From Sphingomonas sp. SUN039 (lineage in GTDB: Bacteria; Pseudomonadota; Alphaproteobacteria; Sphingomonadales; Sphingomonadaceae): 64,000 nucleotides of DNA. Where the stretch lies: contig NZ_CP096972.1 in NCBI RefSeq assembly GCF_024758725.1, forward strand, positions 3,144,001 to 3,208,000, written 5' to 3'. Positions 1 to 8,616 of the stretch are shown piece by piece. Within the stretch, counting starts at the first letter, position 1. Each line of letters starts with the position of its first letter. The translations under genes and the position numbers were made by a program. The notes beneath the pieces were generated by a model. It saw nothing but the letters and a program-made list of their open reading frames with translations, searched no databases and had not been told where the DNA came from.

Positions 1-1203
1 CGAAACATCGAGGCCCTGCTGGACCATCGCGTCATAGACCTGCTGACGGAAATTCAGCGTCCAGTTGAAGCTGGGCGAGTTGTTATAGACGAGCTTCGCG
101 TTCGGAATGACCGCGCGGATGCGGTCCATCATGCCCGCAATCTGTTCGACATGGGGCTTTTCGGTCTCGATCCAGATCAGGTCCGCACCGTTCTGGAGGC
201 TGGTGATCGAGTCGAGCACGCAGCGGTCCTCGCCGGTCCCGGGCCGGAACTGGAACAGGTTGGACGGCAGTCGCTTGGGCCGCATCATCTTGCCGTCGCG
301 GTTGAGGATGACATCGCCATTCTGCGCGGTCGCCGGATCGATTTCCTCGCAGTCGAGGAAGCTGTTGTACTGGTCGCCAAGGTCGCCCGGCTCGTTGCTG
401 ACCGCAATCTGCTTGGTGAGACCCGCGCCGAGCGAGTCCGTCCGCGTCACGATGATGCCCTCGTCGACGCCCAGTTCTAGGAAGGCATAGCGGCAGGCGC
501 GGACCTTCGCGAGGAAGTCCTCGTGCGGCACGGTGACCTTGCCGTCCTGATGCCCGCACTGCTTTTCGTCGCTGACCTGGTTCTCGATCTGCAGCGCGCA
601 GGCCCCGGCCTCAATCATCTTCTTGGCGAGCAAATAGGTCGCCTCGGCATTGCCGAAGCCCGCGTCGATGTCGGCGATGACGGGGACGACATGCGTCTGG
701 AAACCGTCGATCTTCGCCAACACCGCGTCGCGCTCGGCCCCTTGCGCCGCGTCGAGTTGCTTGAACAACAGGTTGAGCTCGCGCGAGTCGGCCTGACGGA
801 GGAAGGTGTAGAGTTCCTCGATCAGCGCGGGGACGCTGGTCTTTTCGTGCATCGACTGGTCGGGCAGCGGGCCGAACTGCGACCGCAGCGCCGCGACCAT
901 CCAGCCCGACAGATAGAGGTATTTGCGCTTGGTCGTACCGAAATGCTTCTTGATCGCGATCATCTTCTGCTGGGCGATGAAGCCGTGCCAGCAGCCGAGC
1001 GACTGGGTGTATTGCGACGAGTCCGCGTCATAGGCGGCCATGTCGGCGCGCATGATCTTGGCGGTGTAGCGGGCAATGTCGAGGCCCGAGCGGAAGCGGT
1101 TCTGGAGGCGCATCCGGGCGGCGGATTCGGCATCGATGCCGTTCCACGACCCCTGGGTGTCGATCAGCTGGCGGAGTGCGGCGGTTTCGGTGGAGTAGGT
1201 CAT
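1..1203 (-). CDS. aceA: Isocitrate lyase, 3' end outside window
   Basis: Isocitrate lyase splits isocitrate to succinate and glyoxylate in the cytoplasmic glyoxylate shunt. About 401 residues are visible from the ATG at 1203 (MTYSTETAALRQLIDTQG); the C-terminus lies beyond position 1. The active-site segment reads SDEKQCGHQDGK, giving the catalytic Cys-Gly-His in the KQCGH form used by the longer, roughly 530-residue AceA class rather than the KKCGH form of E. coli. It is followed by conserved VTRTDS and NWTLNF stretches. The gene diverges from a ScfR/RamB-type regulator, a pairing expected for acetate and fatty-acid growth. No strong Shine-Dalgarno is seen before the start. Identity is very secure. 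Confidence 0.96.
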   Translation of the reverse strand, partial: MTYSTETAALRQLIDTQGSWNGIDAESAARMRLQNRFRSGLDIARYTAKIMRADMAAYDADSSQYTQSLGCWHGFIAQQKMIAIKKHFGTTKRKYLYLSGWMVAALRSQFGPLPDQSMHEKTSVPALIEELYTFLRQADSRELNLLFKQLDAAQGAERDAVLAKIDGFQTHVVPVIADIDAGFGNAEATYLLAKKMIEAGACALQIENQVSDEKQCGHQDGKVTVPHEDFLAKVRACRYAFLELGVDEGIIVTRTDSLGAGLTKQIAVSNEPGDLGDQYNSFLDCEEIDPATAQNGDVILNRDGKMMRPKRLPSNLFQFRPGTGEDRCVLDSITSLQNGADLIWIETEKPHVEQIAGMMDRIRAVIPNAKLVYNNSPSFNWTLNFRQQVYDAMVQQGLDVS

Positions 1204-1360
1204 CCGGGGGAGAGCTTTCACTTCATTGACAGGTCGATGTCATCAACCTCACCCATATCGACCCCAAAAAGCGACAGAAATCTGTGAGTTTTGTTGTTAT
1301 TGCGTCGCAGCAATGGTGGGCGAACTTGTATTGTTGTAAATAATATGACAAGCTGCAGCT
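1204..1360. promoter_or_regulatory. Divergent aceA / regulator promoter region
   Basis: This 157-bp AT-rich gap separates the two divergent starts and must hold both promoters. Two short inverted repeats are visible: CAGA-aa-TCTG at 1275-1284 and ATTGC-gtcgca-GCAAT at 1299-1314. An AT-rich stretch at about 1330-1353 could supply a -10 region for the rightward gene. Family knowledge (RamB/ScfR act at isocitrate lyase promoters) makes these candidate operators, but no binding motif is proven here. Confidence 0.45.
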
Positions 1361-2752
1361 ATGGCCGAAGCCAAACTTTTTGCTGGACATGCCGTAAAGC
1401 GGTTGCGGCGCGCGGGCGGCCTGACGCAGGCGGCGATGGCCGAGGCGCTGGCGGTGTCGCCGTCGTACCTCAACCTGATCGAACGCAACCAGCGCCCGCT
1501 GACCGCGCCGATTCTGCTCCGCATGGCCGAGCGCTACGATTTCGATCCGCGGCGGCTGGGCGGCGCGACGCCCGGCGGCGGGGTGGAGGCGGTGCGGCGG
1601 CGGCTGGCCGACCCGATGTTCGCCGATCTGGAAATCGACCGCAGCGAGGTCGAGGAATGGCTGGCAGCGGCCCCCGGCGGGGTCGAAGCCTTCGCGCGGC
1701 TGTTCGATAGCGGCGCGGGCGGCGGCGGCTCCGGCGCGCCGGTGGCGACCGACCCCGTCGGCCCCGTCCGCCGCGAGATCGAGCGCTGGCGCAACCATTT
1801 CCCCGATCTGGAGGCGCAGGCCGAGGCGCTGTCCGACGAGCTCCGCCTCGGCTCGGGCGACCTGTACGGCGCGATGGCCGAACGGCTGCGGGTGACGCAC
1901 CAGCTCGGCATCCGCATCCTGCCCGTCGACGTCATGCCGGGAACGCTGCGCCGCCTCGATCTGCACGCGCGCCAGTTGCAATTGAGCGAACTGCTCGACC
2001 CCGCCAGCCGCACTTTTGCCGCCGCCTTCCAGCTCGGCCAGATCGAGGCGAAGGCCGAGATCGAGGCGCTGATCAAGGGCGCGAATTTCACCGACCGCGT
2101 GTCCGAACGCCTGTACCGCCGCCATCTGACCAGCGGTTTCGCCGCCGCCCTGATGATGCCCTACGACCGGTTCCTGCGCGCGTGCGAGGCGACCGGCTAT
2201 GACGTCGAACTCCTCCAGCGGCGGTTCGGTGCGGGCTTCGAACAGGTCGCACACCGGCTGACCACGCTCAGCCGCACCGGCGCACGCGGCCTGCCCTTCT
2301 TCATGCTCCGCATCGACCGCGCGGGGCAGGCGTCGAAACGCTATGCCGGCGCCAGCGCCTCGCCTTTGGTCGAGGCCGACGGGCGCTGTCCGCTGTGGGA
2401 CGTCCATAGCGCCTTCGACCGCCCCGGCGCGCTGGTGCGCCAGACCGTGGAACTCGAAGACGGTAGCCGCTGGTTCACCCAGGCCCGCACCGTCAGCCCG
2501 CAGGGAGGGCGCGTGGGGCAAGTCCGCGCGCAATTCGCCGTCGGCCTCGGCCTCGACGCGACGCTCGCCGCCCCGCTCGCGGCGGCGCGCGGCTTCGACC
2601 TGAAGCTGGGGCAGGCGACCCCCATCGGCCTCGGCTGCCGCGCCTGCACCCGCGCCGACTGCCCCCAACGCGCCGCGCCGCCCGCATCGCGCGTGCTGGT
2701 GTTCAACGAACGCGAGCGCGGCGTGAGCCCGTTCGTGTTTGCGGGGGATTGA
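1361..2752 (+). CDS. ScfR/RamB-type XRE regulator of acetate/short-chain acyl metabolism
   Basis: This 463-residue cytoplasmic transcription factor begins with an XRE helix-turn-helix (residues about 8-65, with LTQAAMAEALAVSPSYLNLI). A central ImmA/IrrE-like segment follows (about 150-300), then a C-terminal DUF2083-type region ending in a cysteine cluster (LGCRACTRADCPQR). This architecture matches RamB of Corynebacterium and the short-chain fatty acyl regulator ScfR, which sense acyl-CoA status and control isocitrate lyase. Its divergent position next to aceA supports that role. The start is the ATG at 1361; no clear Shine-Dalgarno precedes it. Whether it activates or represses aceA cannot be read from the sequence. 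Confidence 0.85.
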   Translation: MAEAKLFAGHAVKRLRRAGGLTQAAMAEALAVSPSYLNLIERNQRPLTAPILLRMAERYDFDPRRLGGATPGGGVEAVRRRLADPMFADLEIDRSEVEEWLAAAPGGVEAFARLFDSGAGGGGSGAPVATDPVGPVRREIERWRNHFPDLEAQAEALSDELRLGSGDLYGAMAERLRVTHQLGIRILPVDVMPGTLRRLDLHARQLQLSELLDPASRTFAAAFQLGQIEAKAEIEALIKGANFTDRVSERLYRRHLTSGFAAALMMPYDRFLRACEATGYDVELLQRRFGAGFEQVAHRLTTLSRTGARGLPFFMLRIDRAGQASKRYAGASASPLVEADGRCPLWDVHSAFDRPGALVRQTVELEDGSRWFTQARTVSPQGGRVGQVRAQFAVGLGLDATLAAPLAAARGFDLKLGQATPIGLGCRACTRADCPQRAAPPASRVLVFNERERGVSPFVFAGD

Positions 2753-2772
2753 GGGGGCGGCTGCTTCCGAAG

Positions 2773-4116
2773 CTATACTGTCACGTCGTGTCCAAGCGAC
2801 CGAAGTGCCTTGCTCGTTCGCGCATTTCTAGGTGGATAGATGTCAGGCAATGCCCAGCCAACGAGTTCCCCAAGGGCGCTTCTACCAATATGGTCGATCT
2901 TCCAATTCTGGTCGCTTATTCCCTCCCACAACCTGATCGGAACATCCGAGGGGCTTCCCCCATAGAAAACGTGACTCAGCAATTCGAAGGCATCATGCCC
3001 TCCATTGGAGCGTTCGCCGACAATCCGTCCTGCTAACGCTCGGCTCTTTTCGTCCATCGAATATTGGCGAGTTCCGGGCAGGCCAACAAGCTGGTTTGGT
3101 ATTCGGCGGGCATGGTCCGCTATCGCATGCACCCGACGAAAAATCTCATAGAGTTTGTCGTCGGTTTGCGTGAGCAACTCACCTTGGGAAAGGTGGTCAC
3201 GCAGGTACGGTGCCCATTCGTTGAGCATCCTGTCCTCGCTCGAAGGCGGCGTTATCTGGTCGCGCCACCACTCAAGCGCTTCGATTTCGGCCCTATCAGG
3301 GTTTGCCGCATTCCGTTCGTGCCACTCTTCGAAATAGGAGCGACCACCCGACATAACCCGGTTGTAGTAATGAGCATGGAGAAACTGATCGACATGAGCG
3401 CCGAGCGGCACCCCCGGTTCGACCCAGACTGGTCGGTAGTTTTCGACCTTCGCCGACAGATTTCGGAGCAGTGTAAGAGTGCTGTTCCATTCATTCAGAA
3501 ACGCTGTTCTACGGCGCTCATTGGCGGCTTTTTCGGGTACTTGGACGAGACCGGCCCAAGGCCTGACATGCGGACTTTCGAGCAATGATTTCGCGTTGGC
3601 AGCATCTGCATCCCTCAGCTTCCCGAGCTGTTTTTGCCGCGCTTCGAGAGCCGCGCAAATTTCCTCGGTTAAGGGCGAGCCATTCTGATTCAGGGTCGCG
3701 AAAAAATCTTTCAGTTGTAAATCCAAGCCAAGAGATTCGAGTTCCGCTTCGGTATAAAATGTACCTGCCTCGACATTGGTGTACCAGGCGCTATCCGAAA
3801 GGTTCGCCGACCCGACATAGGCACCTACGCCATGCCACCAAATTACCTTGGCATGGAATTTTCTGACAAGCTTGCAGGTGTAGCTGGCCGATCGTCTGGA
3901 CAGGAATCGTCGCAGGATAGCGGGTGCGACCGGAACGCTGTCGTCGAATCTGCCCCAGAATCTGAGCGGAATTTTGTTCTGCCAGCACCAGTCGAACAGC
4001 AAATCTTCCTTAGTGACATATGCTACTGCGGCATCGACGCGTTCAGTCGCGCTGGCGCTATTCAGGGTGATGTTACGTAGGTACTCACCGTTGATCGCAT
4101 TCAAAACCAGATGCAT
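2773..4116 (-). CDS. Phospholipase D-like domain protein
   Basis: This 447-residue protein has a PLD-like segment near residues 90-125 (KFHAKVIWWHGVGAYVGSANLS), which provides the His, Lys and Asn of a PLD/HKD active site. The Asp expected at HxKx4D is replaced by His, and no second HKD copy is visible. The remainder is not recognised. Proteins of this type include nucleases and restriction-like enzymes as well as phospholipases, so the substrate is unknown. The ATG at 4116 is chosen because GGAG lies 6 nt upstream; a TTG at 4149 would only add 11 residues. The gene is visibly AT-richer than its neighbours and stands alone next to a toxin-antitoxin pair, suggesting horizontal acquisition. Confidence 0.7.
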   Translation of the reverse strand: MHLVLNAINGEYLRNITLNSASATERVDAAVAYVTKEDLLFDWCWQNKIPLRFWGRFDDSVPVAPAILRRFLSRRSASYTCKLVRKFHAKVIWWHGVGAYVGSANLSDSAWYTNVEAGTFYTEAELESLGLDLQLKDFFATLNQNGSPLTEEICAALEARQKQLGKLRDADAANAKSLLESPHVRPWAGLVQVPEKAANERRRTAFLNEWNSTLTLLRNLSAKVENYRPVWVEPGVPLGAHVDQFLHAHYYNRVMSGGRSYFEEWHERNAANPDRAEIEALEWWRDQITPPSSEDRMLNEWAPYLRDHLSQGELLTQTDDKLYEIFRRVHAIADHARRIPNQLVGLPGTRQYSMDEKSRALAGRIVGERSNGGHDAFELLSHVFYGGSPSDVPIRLWEGISDQNWKIDHIGRSALGELVGWALPDIYPPRNARTSKALRSLGHDVTV

Positions 4117-4154
4117 TCGTGTCTCCGAGCAGTCGCCAACCCGGCGCAATAAAC

Positions 4155-4550
4155 CTAAAACGCCTTCTTCACATCCGTGTGCCCGAAATCCTCGCCCTTA
4201 AACGCCAGCGCCTCGTCCGTATCCATCGCCAGCGCATAGCTGAAACAGTCGCCGTAATTCAGTCTGGCCGCATGGCCGCTGCCTTTGCCGAAACGGGCAT
4301 AGGCCGAGCGGCCGAGGCGTGCTTGGCGGGGGGTGACGGGGACGATCTCGACCAGCAGCCGGTCGAGGAACCGGTCGAGGTTGGCGCTGGCGTCCGCATC
4401 GCCCGCTGCGTCGATCACGATGCTGGTTTCGAGGTAAGTCGCCGCCGAAATCTTCAACGGTGGCACGGCGTCGTACAGGCGTTCGGTCCACAGCCGGTAG
4501 TCGTCTTCCTTTTTCAGCACCGCCACGATCACCGAGGAATCGACGATCAT
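4155..4550 (-). CDS. VapC-type PIN-domain toxin
   Basis: This 131-residue PIN domain ribonuclease is the likely toxin of a type II module. It starts MIVDSSVIVAVLKKE, which carries the first acidic residue. Further acidic positions occur in YLETSIV, in NYGDCFSYALA and near the C-terminus (KGEDF), consistent with a metal-dependent active site. Its ATG overlaps the stop of the upstream antitoxin gene by four bases (ATGA, 4547-4550), the usual coupling in vapBC operons. PIN toxins of this family cleave tRNA or rRNA; the actual target is unknown. Confidence 0.88.
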   Translation of the reverse strand: MIVDSSVIVAVLKKEDDYRLWTERLYDAVPPLKISAATYLETSIVIDAAGDADASANLDRFLDRLLVEIVPVTPRQARLGRSAYARFGKGSGHAARLNYGDCFSYALAMDTDEALAFKGEDFGHTDVKKAF

Positions 4551-4804
4551 TTGGGCAATCCGCCTTCGTCGTAAAAAGCAGCGTCCATGTCCGCCGACCC
4601 GATTTGCGGAAGAAGCCGCCAATGCGTGTCTTCGATGATATCGAACAGCGCGCGCAAATTGGCGCTGCGGTCGACAACGCGCGCGCGTTTGGCATCGCGC
4701 AGGGCGCGGGTGACGGCATCGGTCAGCGAAATGCCGTCGATTTCGGCCAGTTCGCGCGCAAGCTCGACGGCTTCCGCGTTTTTGATGTTCATCTGGACGC
4801 CCAT
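4547..4804 (-). CDS. VapB antitoxin, Rv0623/PSK-like
   Basis: This 85-residue protein (MGVQMNIKNAEAVELARELA) matches the Rv0623-like VapB antitoxin family. It has an N-terminal short strand and helices for DNA binding (LAEIDGISLTDAVTRALRDA) and a C-terminal tail (LPQIGSADMDAAFYDEGGLPK) that would wrap the toxin. A strong GGAGGG lies 4 nt before the ATG at 4804. It overlaps the PIN toxin gene by 4 bp, so both are probably made from one autoregulated mRNA. This pair is a different antitoxin family from the AbrB-PIN modules at 27.2 and 50 kb. Confidence 0.87.
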   Translation of the reverse strand: MGVQMNIKNAEAVELARELAEIDGISLTDAVTRALRDAKRARVVDRSANLRALFDIIEDTHWRLLPQIGSADMDAAFYDEGGLPK

Positions 4805-4860
4805 TCTACCCTCCGACGGCAGCGTTCTACCACAAGCAAGTGGCTCGATCTATCCCGTCC

Positions 4861-5154
4861 CTAGTGCATCGACGGCCCCCCGCCCCGCCCCTTCAACTCG
4901 TCCAGCGCCTCGCGGTACGCGTCGCGGTTGCGGGTCCAGCCGAGCTGGCAATCGGCCCAGGCAATGCCGCCATAAGCCAGCGCCGAGGCGAGCCACGCCA
5001 GCCACAGCGGCACGCCCAGCCATTGCAGCATGGCGAACAGGCCGATCACGCCGAGGCCGAAGCCGAATGCAGTGGTGGCGGCCGTCGGGGGCTTGTCGGG
5101 CGGGGGCGGGGCGATCTCGTCGGCGCGCGCCTTGGCTTGGTCGAAAGGGGTCAT
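4861..5154 (-). CDS. Small two-segment membrane protein, unknown function
   Basis: This 97-residue protein has a Pro-rich N-terminus (about residues 15-25). Two hydrophobic segments follow: GFGLGVIGLFAMLQWLGVP and LWLAWLASALAYGGIAWA, forming a hairpin in the inner membrane. The C-terminal tail is charged (TRNRDAYREALDELKGRGG). No catalytic motif is visible and no family is recognised. It is monocistronic, between the vapBC pair and a palindromic repeat. Confidence 0.65.
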   Translation of the reverse strand: MTPFDQAKARADEIAPPPPDKPPTAATTAFGFGLGVIGLFAMLQWLGVPLWLAWLASALAYGGIAWADCQLGWTRNRDAYREALDELKGRGGGPSMH

Positions 5155-5195
5155 GCCAATCGATTATAGCATGATGACGAAAGATCGACCTCTTC

Positions 5196-5287
5196 TTCGA
5201 GCGTCAGCGAGAAGCCCCGCCGAGCGTGAGCGAGGTGCCCGTTGCGCTTCTCGCTGACGCTCGAAGGAGCACCTCGCTGGCGCTCGG
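5196..5287. repeat. Palindromic repeat, family 1, copy 1
   Basis: Four units are arranged A-B-A'-B'. Unit A (TTCGAGCGTCAGCGAGAAG, 5196-5214) is the reverse complement of A' (5247-5265). Unit B (CCGAGCGTGAGCGAGGTG, 5220-5237) nearly matches the reverse complement of B' (5270-5287). Related copies lie at 15363-15463 and 41176-41270. It is intergenic, between two leftward genes. A REP/BIME-like element is inferred. Confidence 0.85.
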
Positions 5288-5303
5288 CGAAGAGCAGCTG
5301 TTT

Positions 5304-6830
5304 CTACCGCGTCCCTTTCGCCTTTGCCGCGCCAACCGCACCCGGCGCGACCGCGCGGTCGCTGATCGACCAGAGCGAGTCGACGCCGATCAGCCCGTTG
5401 AAGATCGGGTTGCTCTGGGCATAGATATCGAGCGCGCCAGGGCCGCCCGCCGCCTGATATTCGTCGCTCTTGGCGGGCCAGGCGGCGCGGTGGTGGCAAT
5501 TCATGCAGTTGGTTGCGATCGGATGGTCGGCGGCCAGTTCGATGTACGGGTTGTACGCGACCGGCCATTGCGCGCCGCCCGGGGTCGCGGGGATGCCATA
5601 GGTCGCGGTCATCAGATAATTGCGCCACGGCCCCGGGGCTTGCGTCACGGGCAGGTTCGGGCGGTTCGCGGCATAGGGGCCGGCGTTCGGCCGGTCGCTC
5701 CACCACACCGACTGGAACGTCCAGGCCGGTTGTTCCTTGCTCATCACATGCATGGCGACCAGCACGAGATAGTCGCCCTGCTGGAACATGCGGCCATAGG
5801 CATAGTACGCCGAGGCATCGAGGATCGCGCGGTCGCACTGCGCCATCGTCGCCAGATTGGGGCGGTAGTTGTAGAATTGCTGGACGCCCGCGACGCGCGG
5901 GGAGGCATAGGTGTTCGGCCCCAGCGGCTTGCCGTTCATCGTCACGCCATAGAGATACTGGACACTCGCCGGGGCGACGGTCGCCTGCGGCGTCGGGGTG
6001 ACCGCAACCGCGCGCGGCCATTGGCTCTGGATTTCGAAGCCGGAGTAGACGCCATTGTCGTTTTTCAGGTCGTCCCACACGGGGAGCGCGGTAAAGCCGC
6101 TGCCCTTCACCGGCCACATCATCGGTTTCAGCGCAATCGAACCGGCGGGCATCGCGGCCATTTGTTTCGTCTGGTTCGGCGGCGGGATCATGCCGTTGAG
6201 CGTCGACTGCTGGTAGAGCTTGTTGTTGCGGATCCAGTTGTAGGCGGGCTGGTTATAGATGACGCCCGCGACCATCACGTCGCCGTTGTTCTGCAAGGTC
6301 GGCCCGTTGGCGAGCGAGGCGATGCTGGTCGGCGTTGCCGGGATGAGGCATTTCGACCCCGCATAGCGCGCCATCACCGGCGGCGGGACGGCATAGACCG
6401 GTGACACCGGGAAGTTGATCGGGTCGGCACCGGTGGTCAGGCCGTTGTTCAGCTTGAATGCGCGCATCGGCTTGCCGCCGTGGACGTTGGCGGCGGCGAG
6501 CGTGGTGGCAGACGCGAAGGCCTGCGTCTCGGTGCACCAGCTTTGCCAGACCGGCTGGCCGTTCTGCACGGTATTGAGCGCGGCCCACAAATTCCAGCCG
6601 TGCGTGCGGGTGCGCGCGACATTGCCGCTCGCGACCCAGCCCTGCACCGTCGCCGCCGATTGCGGATAGTCGAAGCCGGTCGGGATGCCGCGCGGGGCGG
6701 GGCAGGCGGCGGGGTTGGCAGCCATTTTCTGTGCGGTGGCACGCCAGCCAAGAGTGGTGCCGAGTGCGGCAACCAGAACCAGCGCGGCAATGACCGGCAA
6801 ACGCCAGGCCGGACGGAACGAAAGCGTCAT
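5304..6830 (-). CDS. Secreted protein with single C-terminal CxxCH haem motif
   Basis: This exported protein of about 508 residues has an N-terminal hydrophobic signal (PVIAALVLVAALGTTLGW). Near the C-terminus (about residue 450) is one haem-binding motif, CMNCHH, in a segment resembling cytochrome c (HPIATNCMNCHHRAAW). The long middle part is rich in Asn, Pro, Trp and Tyr and is not recognised. The ATG at 6830 is preferred because GGGGGAG precedes it by 7 nt. A periplasmic redox or haem-associated role is possible but not shown. It is monocistronic and divergent from yghU. Confidence 0.65.
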   Translation of the reverse strand: MTLSFRPAWRLPVIAALVLVAALGTTLGWRATAQKMAANPAACPAPRGIPTGFDYPQSAATVQGWVASGNVARTRTHGWNLWAALNTVQNGQPVWQSWCTETQAFASATTLAAANVHGGKPMRAFKLNNGLTTGADPINFPVSPVYAVPPPVMARYAGSKCLIPATPTSIASLANGPTLQNNGDVMVAGVIYNQPAYNWIRNNKLYQQSTLNGMIPPPNQTKQMAAMPAGSIALKPMMWPVKGSGFTALPVWDDLKNDNGVYSGFEIQSQWPRAVAVTPTPQATVAPASVQYLYGVTMNGKPLGPNTYASPRVAGVQQFYNYRPNLATMAQCDRAILDASAYYAYGRMFQQGDYLVLVAMHVMSKEQPAWTFQSVWWSDRPNAGPYAANRPNLPVTQAPGPWRNYLMTATYGIPATPGGAQWPVAYNPYIELAADHPIATNCMNCHHRAAWPAKSDEYQAAGGPGALDIYAQSNPIFNGLIGVDSLWSISDRAVAPGAVGAAKAKGTR

Positions 6831-6958
6831 GTCGCATCTCCCCCGAAAATTGTGACGCAATGTTACGCGAAATCGCGAGGGCTGTCCAATTTTTATATCA
6901 CCTGACTTTCGCGGCACCCCACCCTAGCTTGGCACCCGACAGCTTCAGGAGTTCCATC

Positions 6959-7834
6959 ATGACCGACACCCCCGAATACGTCCCGCCCAAGGTGTGGACA
7001 TGGAACAAGGAAAACGGCGGGCAATTCGCCAGCATCAACCGCCCGACCGCTGGGCCGACGCACGACAAGGAACTGCCGGTCGGCAAACATCCGCTGCAGC
7101 TCTATTCGCTGGCGACGCCCAATGGGGTGAAAGTGACGGTCATGCTCGAGGAGCTGCTGGCCGCCGGACACAGCGGCGCGGAGTACGACGCGTGGCTGAT
7201 CCGTATCAACGAGGGCGACCAGTTCGGCAGCGGTTTTGTCGATATCAATCCGAATTCGAAAATCCCGGCGCTGATGGACCGCAGCGGCCCCGCGCCGGTG
7301 CGTGTGTTCGAATCGGGCTCGATCCTGCTCTACCTCGCCGACAAGTTCGGGGCGTTCCTGCCGACCGACCCGGCGGGGCGGACCGAGGCGCTCAACTGGC
7401 TGTTCTGGCAAATGGGCGCCGGACCGTTTCTGGGCGGCGGCTTCGGCCATTTCTACACCTATGCACCGGTCAAGATCGAATATGCCATCGACCGCTTTGC
7501 GATGGAGGTGAAGCGTCAGCTCGACGTGCTCGACCGGCGGCTGGCGGATAACGAATATCTCGGCGGCGCAGACTATACGATTGCCGATATGGCGGTGTGG
7601 CCGTGGTACGGGGCAGTCGCCAAGGGGCAAGCTTACGGCGATGCCGCCGAGTTCCTGTCGGCGCATGAGTATAAGAACGTCATCCGCTGGACCGACCAGA
7701 TCGCGGCGCGACCCGCCGTCAAACGCGGGCGCATGGTCAATCGCGCGATGGGCGATCCGTCGAGCCAGCTGCGCGAACGCCATGACGCGAGCGATTTCGA
7801 GCTGCGGACGCAGGACAAGCTGGAGACGGCCTGA
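6959..7834 (+). CDS. yghU: Glutathione S-transferase, YghU type
   Basis: This 291-residue cytoplasmic protein matches YghU/Ure2p-like nu-class glutathione transferases. The N-terminal extension (KVWTWNKENGGQFASINRPTAG) is typical of the family, with the TNGVKV-like active-site segment appearing as ATPNGVKVTVMLEE. The thioredoxin-fold domain ends with FESGSILLYLADK, and the all-helical C-terminal domain contains GADYTIADMAVWPW. Members have disulfide-bond reductase activity with glutathione. The ATG at 6959 has AGGAG about 8 nt upstream. A perfect hairpin immediately downstream (7839-7861) may end transcription. Confidence 0.93.
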   Translation: MTDTPEYVPPKVWTWNKENGGQFASINRPTAGPTHDKELPVGKHPLQLYSLATPNGVKVTVMLEELLAAGHSGAEYDAWLIRINEGDQFGSGFVDINPNSKIPALMDRSGPAPVRVFESGSILLYLADKFGAFLPTDPAGRTEALNWLFWQMGAGPFLGGGFGHFYTYAPVKIEYAIDRFAMEVKRQLDVLDRRLADNEYLGGADYTIADMAVWPWYGAVAKGQAYGDAAEFLSAHEYKNVIRWTDQIAARPAVKRGRMVNRAMGDPSSQLRERHDASDFELRTQDKLETA

Positions 7835-7838
7835 ATTA

Positions 7839-7861
7839 CTCCCCAGCGAAGCGCTGGGGAG
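7839..7861. repeat. Hairpin CTCCCCAGCG-aag-CGCTGGGGAG
   Basis: Perfect 10-bp arms with a 3-nt loop lie between two convergent genes. It may act as a terminator, although no T-run follows. A near-identical element with one mismatch occurs at 34798-34820, so it is also a small repeat family. Confidence 0.75.
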
Positions 7862-7875
7862 GAGTAGCAGCGCGC

Positions 7876-8616
7876 CTACCCCCGCGCGGCGGCAATCGGT
7901 TCGCGGGCGCGGGTGACGGGTGCGCCTTCCAGCGGCATCGTGTCGTTGAAGCGGGACAGCACCAGTCCGCCCGTGCCGCTGCGGTATTCGGTCAGCGCGC
8001 AATTGGCGATGTCGCCTGCCGCGTCGATGGCCAGCACGCCCGCCTCGTCGAGCTCCTCGAGCACATAGCGCAGGCAAAAGATTACGCATTCATGCGCGAC
8101 GATCATCACCCGCGCGCCGGCGTGGTGCAGCGAGATCCGGTCGATCACCCCGCGCAGCCGCAGGATGACGTCGCACCAGTTTTCGCCGCCGGGCGGGCGG
8201 TGGTAGAATTTGCCGAGCAGGGTGCGCTGTTCGGCCTGGTCGGGATGGAGCGCCTTCACCCCCTCCCAGGTCAGCCCGTCAAGGATACCGAGTTCGCGCT
8301 CGCGCAGGCGCTCGTCGGTCAGGATGCGGACACCGGGCGCGGTGCCGCCCGCGCTCTGGAGCGAAGCCACGGTGTCGGTTGCGCGCTGATAGGGCGAGGT
8401 CAGGACGATGTCGGGGCGGGCGCTGTCCGGCTGCGCGGCGAACCATTGCCCCAGTGCATGTGCCTGCGCCGCGCCCGCGACCGACAGCCCGGTGTCCATG
8501 TCGCGGGCGTTCAATGCGACGCGGTGGTGGCCCGCGCTCGTTGCGGCATGGTTCGCCAGCATCGCCGCACTCTCGCCGTGGCGGACGATCCACAGGACCG
8601 ACGGCCAGCGGCTCAT
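7876..8616 (-). CDS. Histidine phosphatase superfamily protein
   Basis: This 246-residue protein opens with the phosphohistidine motif VRHGES (residues about 11-16). It continues with TSPYQRATDT, ERELGILDG and a second catalytic His segment (VMIVAHECVIFCLRYV), all hallmarks of the phosphoglycerate mutase/histidine phosphatase clan. The substrate is unknown; sugar phosphates are plausible because its start codon overlaps the manC stop by four bases (8613-8616), making a two-gene operon with a nucleotide-sugar enzyme. No signal peptide is seen, so it should be cytoplasmic. Confidence 0.88.
   Translation of the reverse strand: MSRWPSVLWIVRHGESAAMLANHAATSAGHHRVALNARDMDTGLSVAGAAQAHALGQWFAAQPDSARPDIVLTSPYQRATDTVASLQSAGGTAPGVRILTDERLRERELGILDGLTWEGVKALHPDQAEQRTLLGKFYHRPPGGENWCDVILRLRGVIDRISLHHAGARVMIVAHECVIFCLRYVLEELDEAGVLAIDAAGDIANCALTEYRSGTGGLVLSRFNDTMPLEGAPVTRAREPIAAARG

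Noticed and set aside
1223-2668. 481-codon minus-strand frame opposite the ScfR-type regulator
   Set aside because: The rightward frame carries a complete XRE domain and cysteine cluster; the reverse frame is a shadow.
4155-4804. Third copy of the AbrB-PIN module
   Set aside because: The toxin has a PIN domain, but the antitoxin is of the Rv0623-like VapB family and no GGTAAG/CTTACC operator precedes it.
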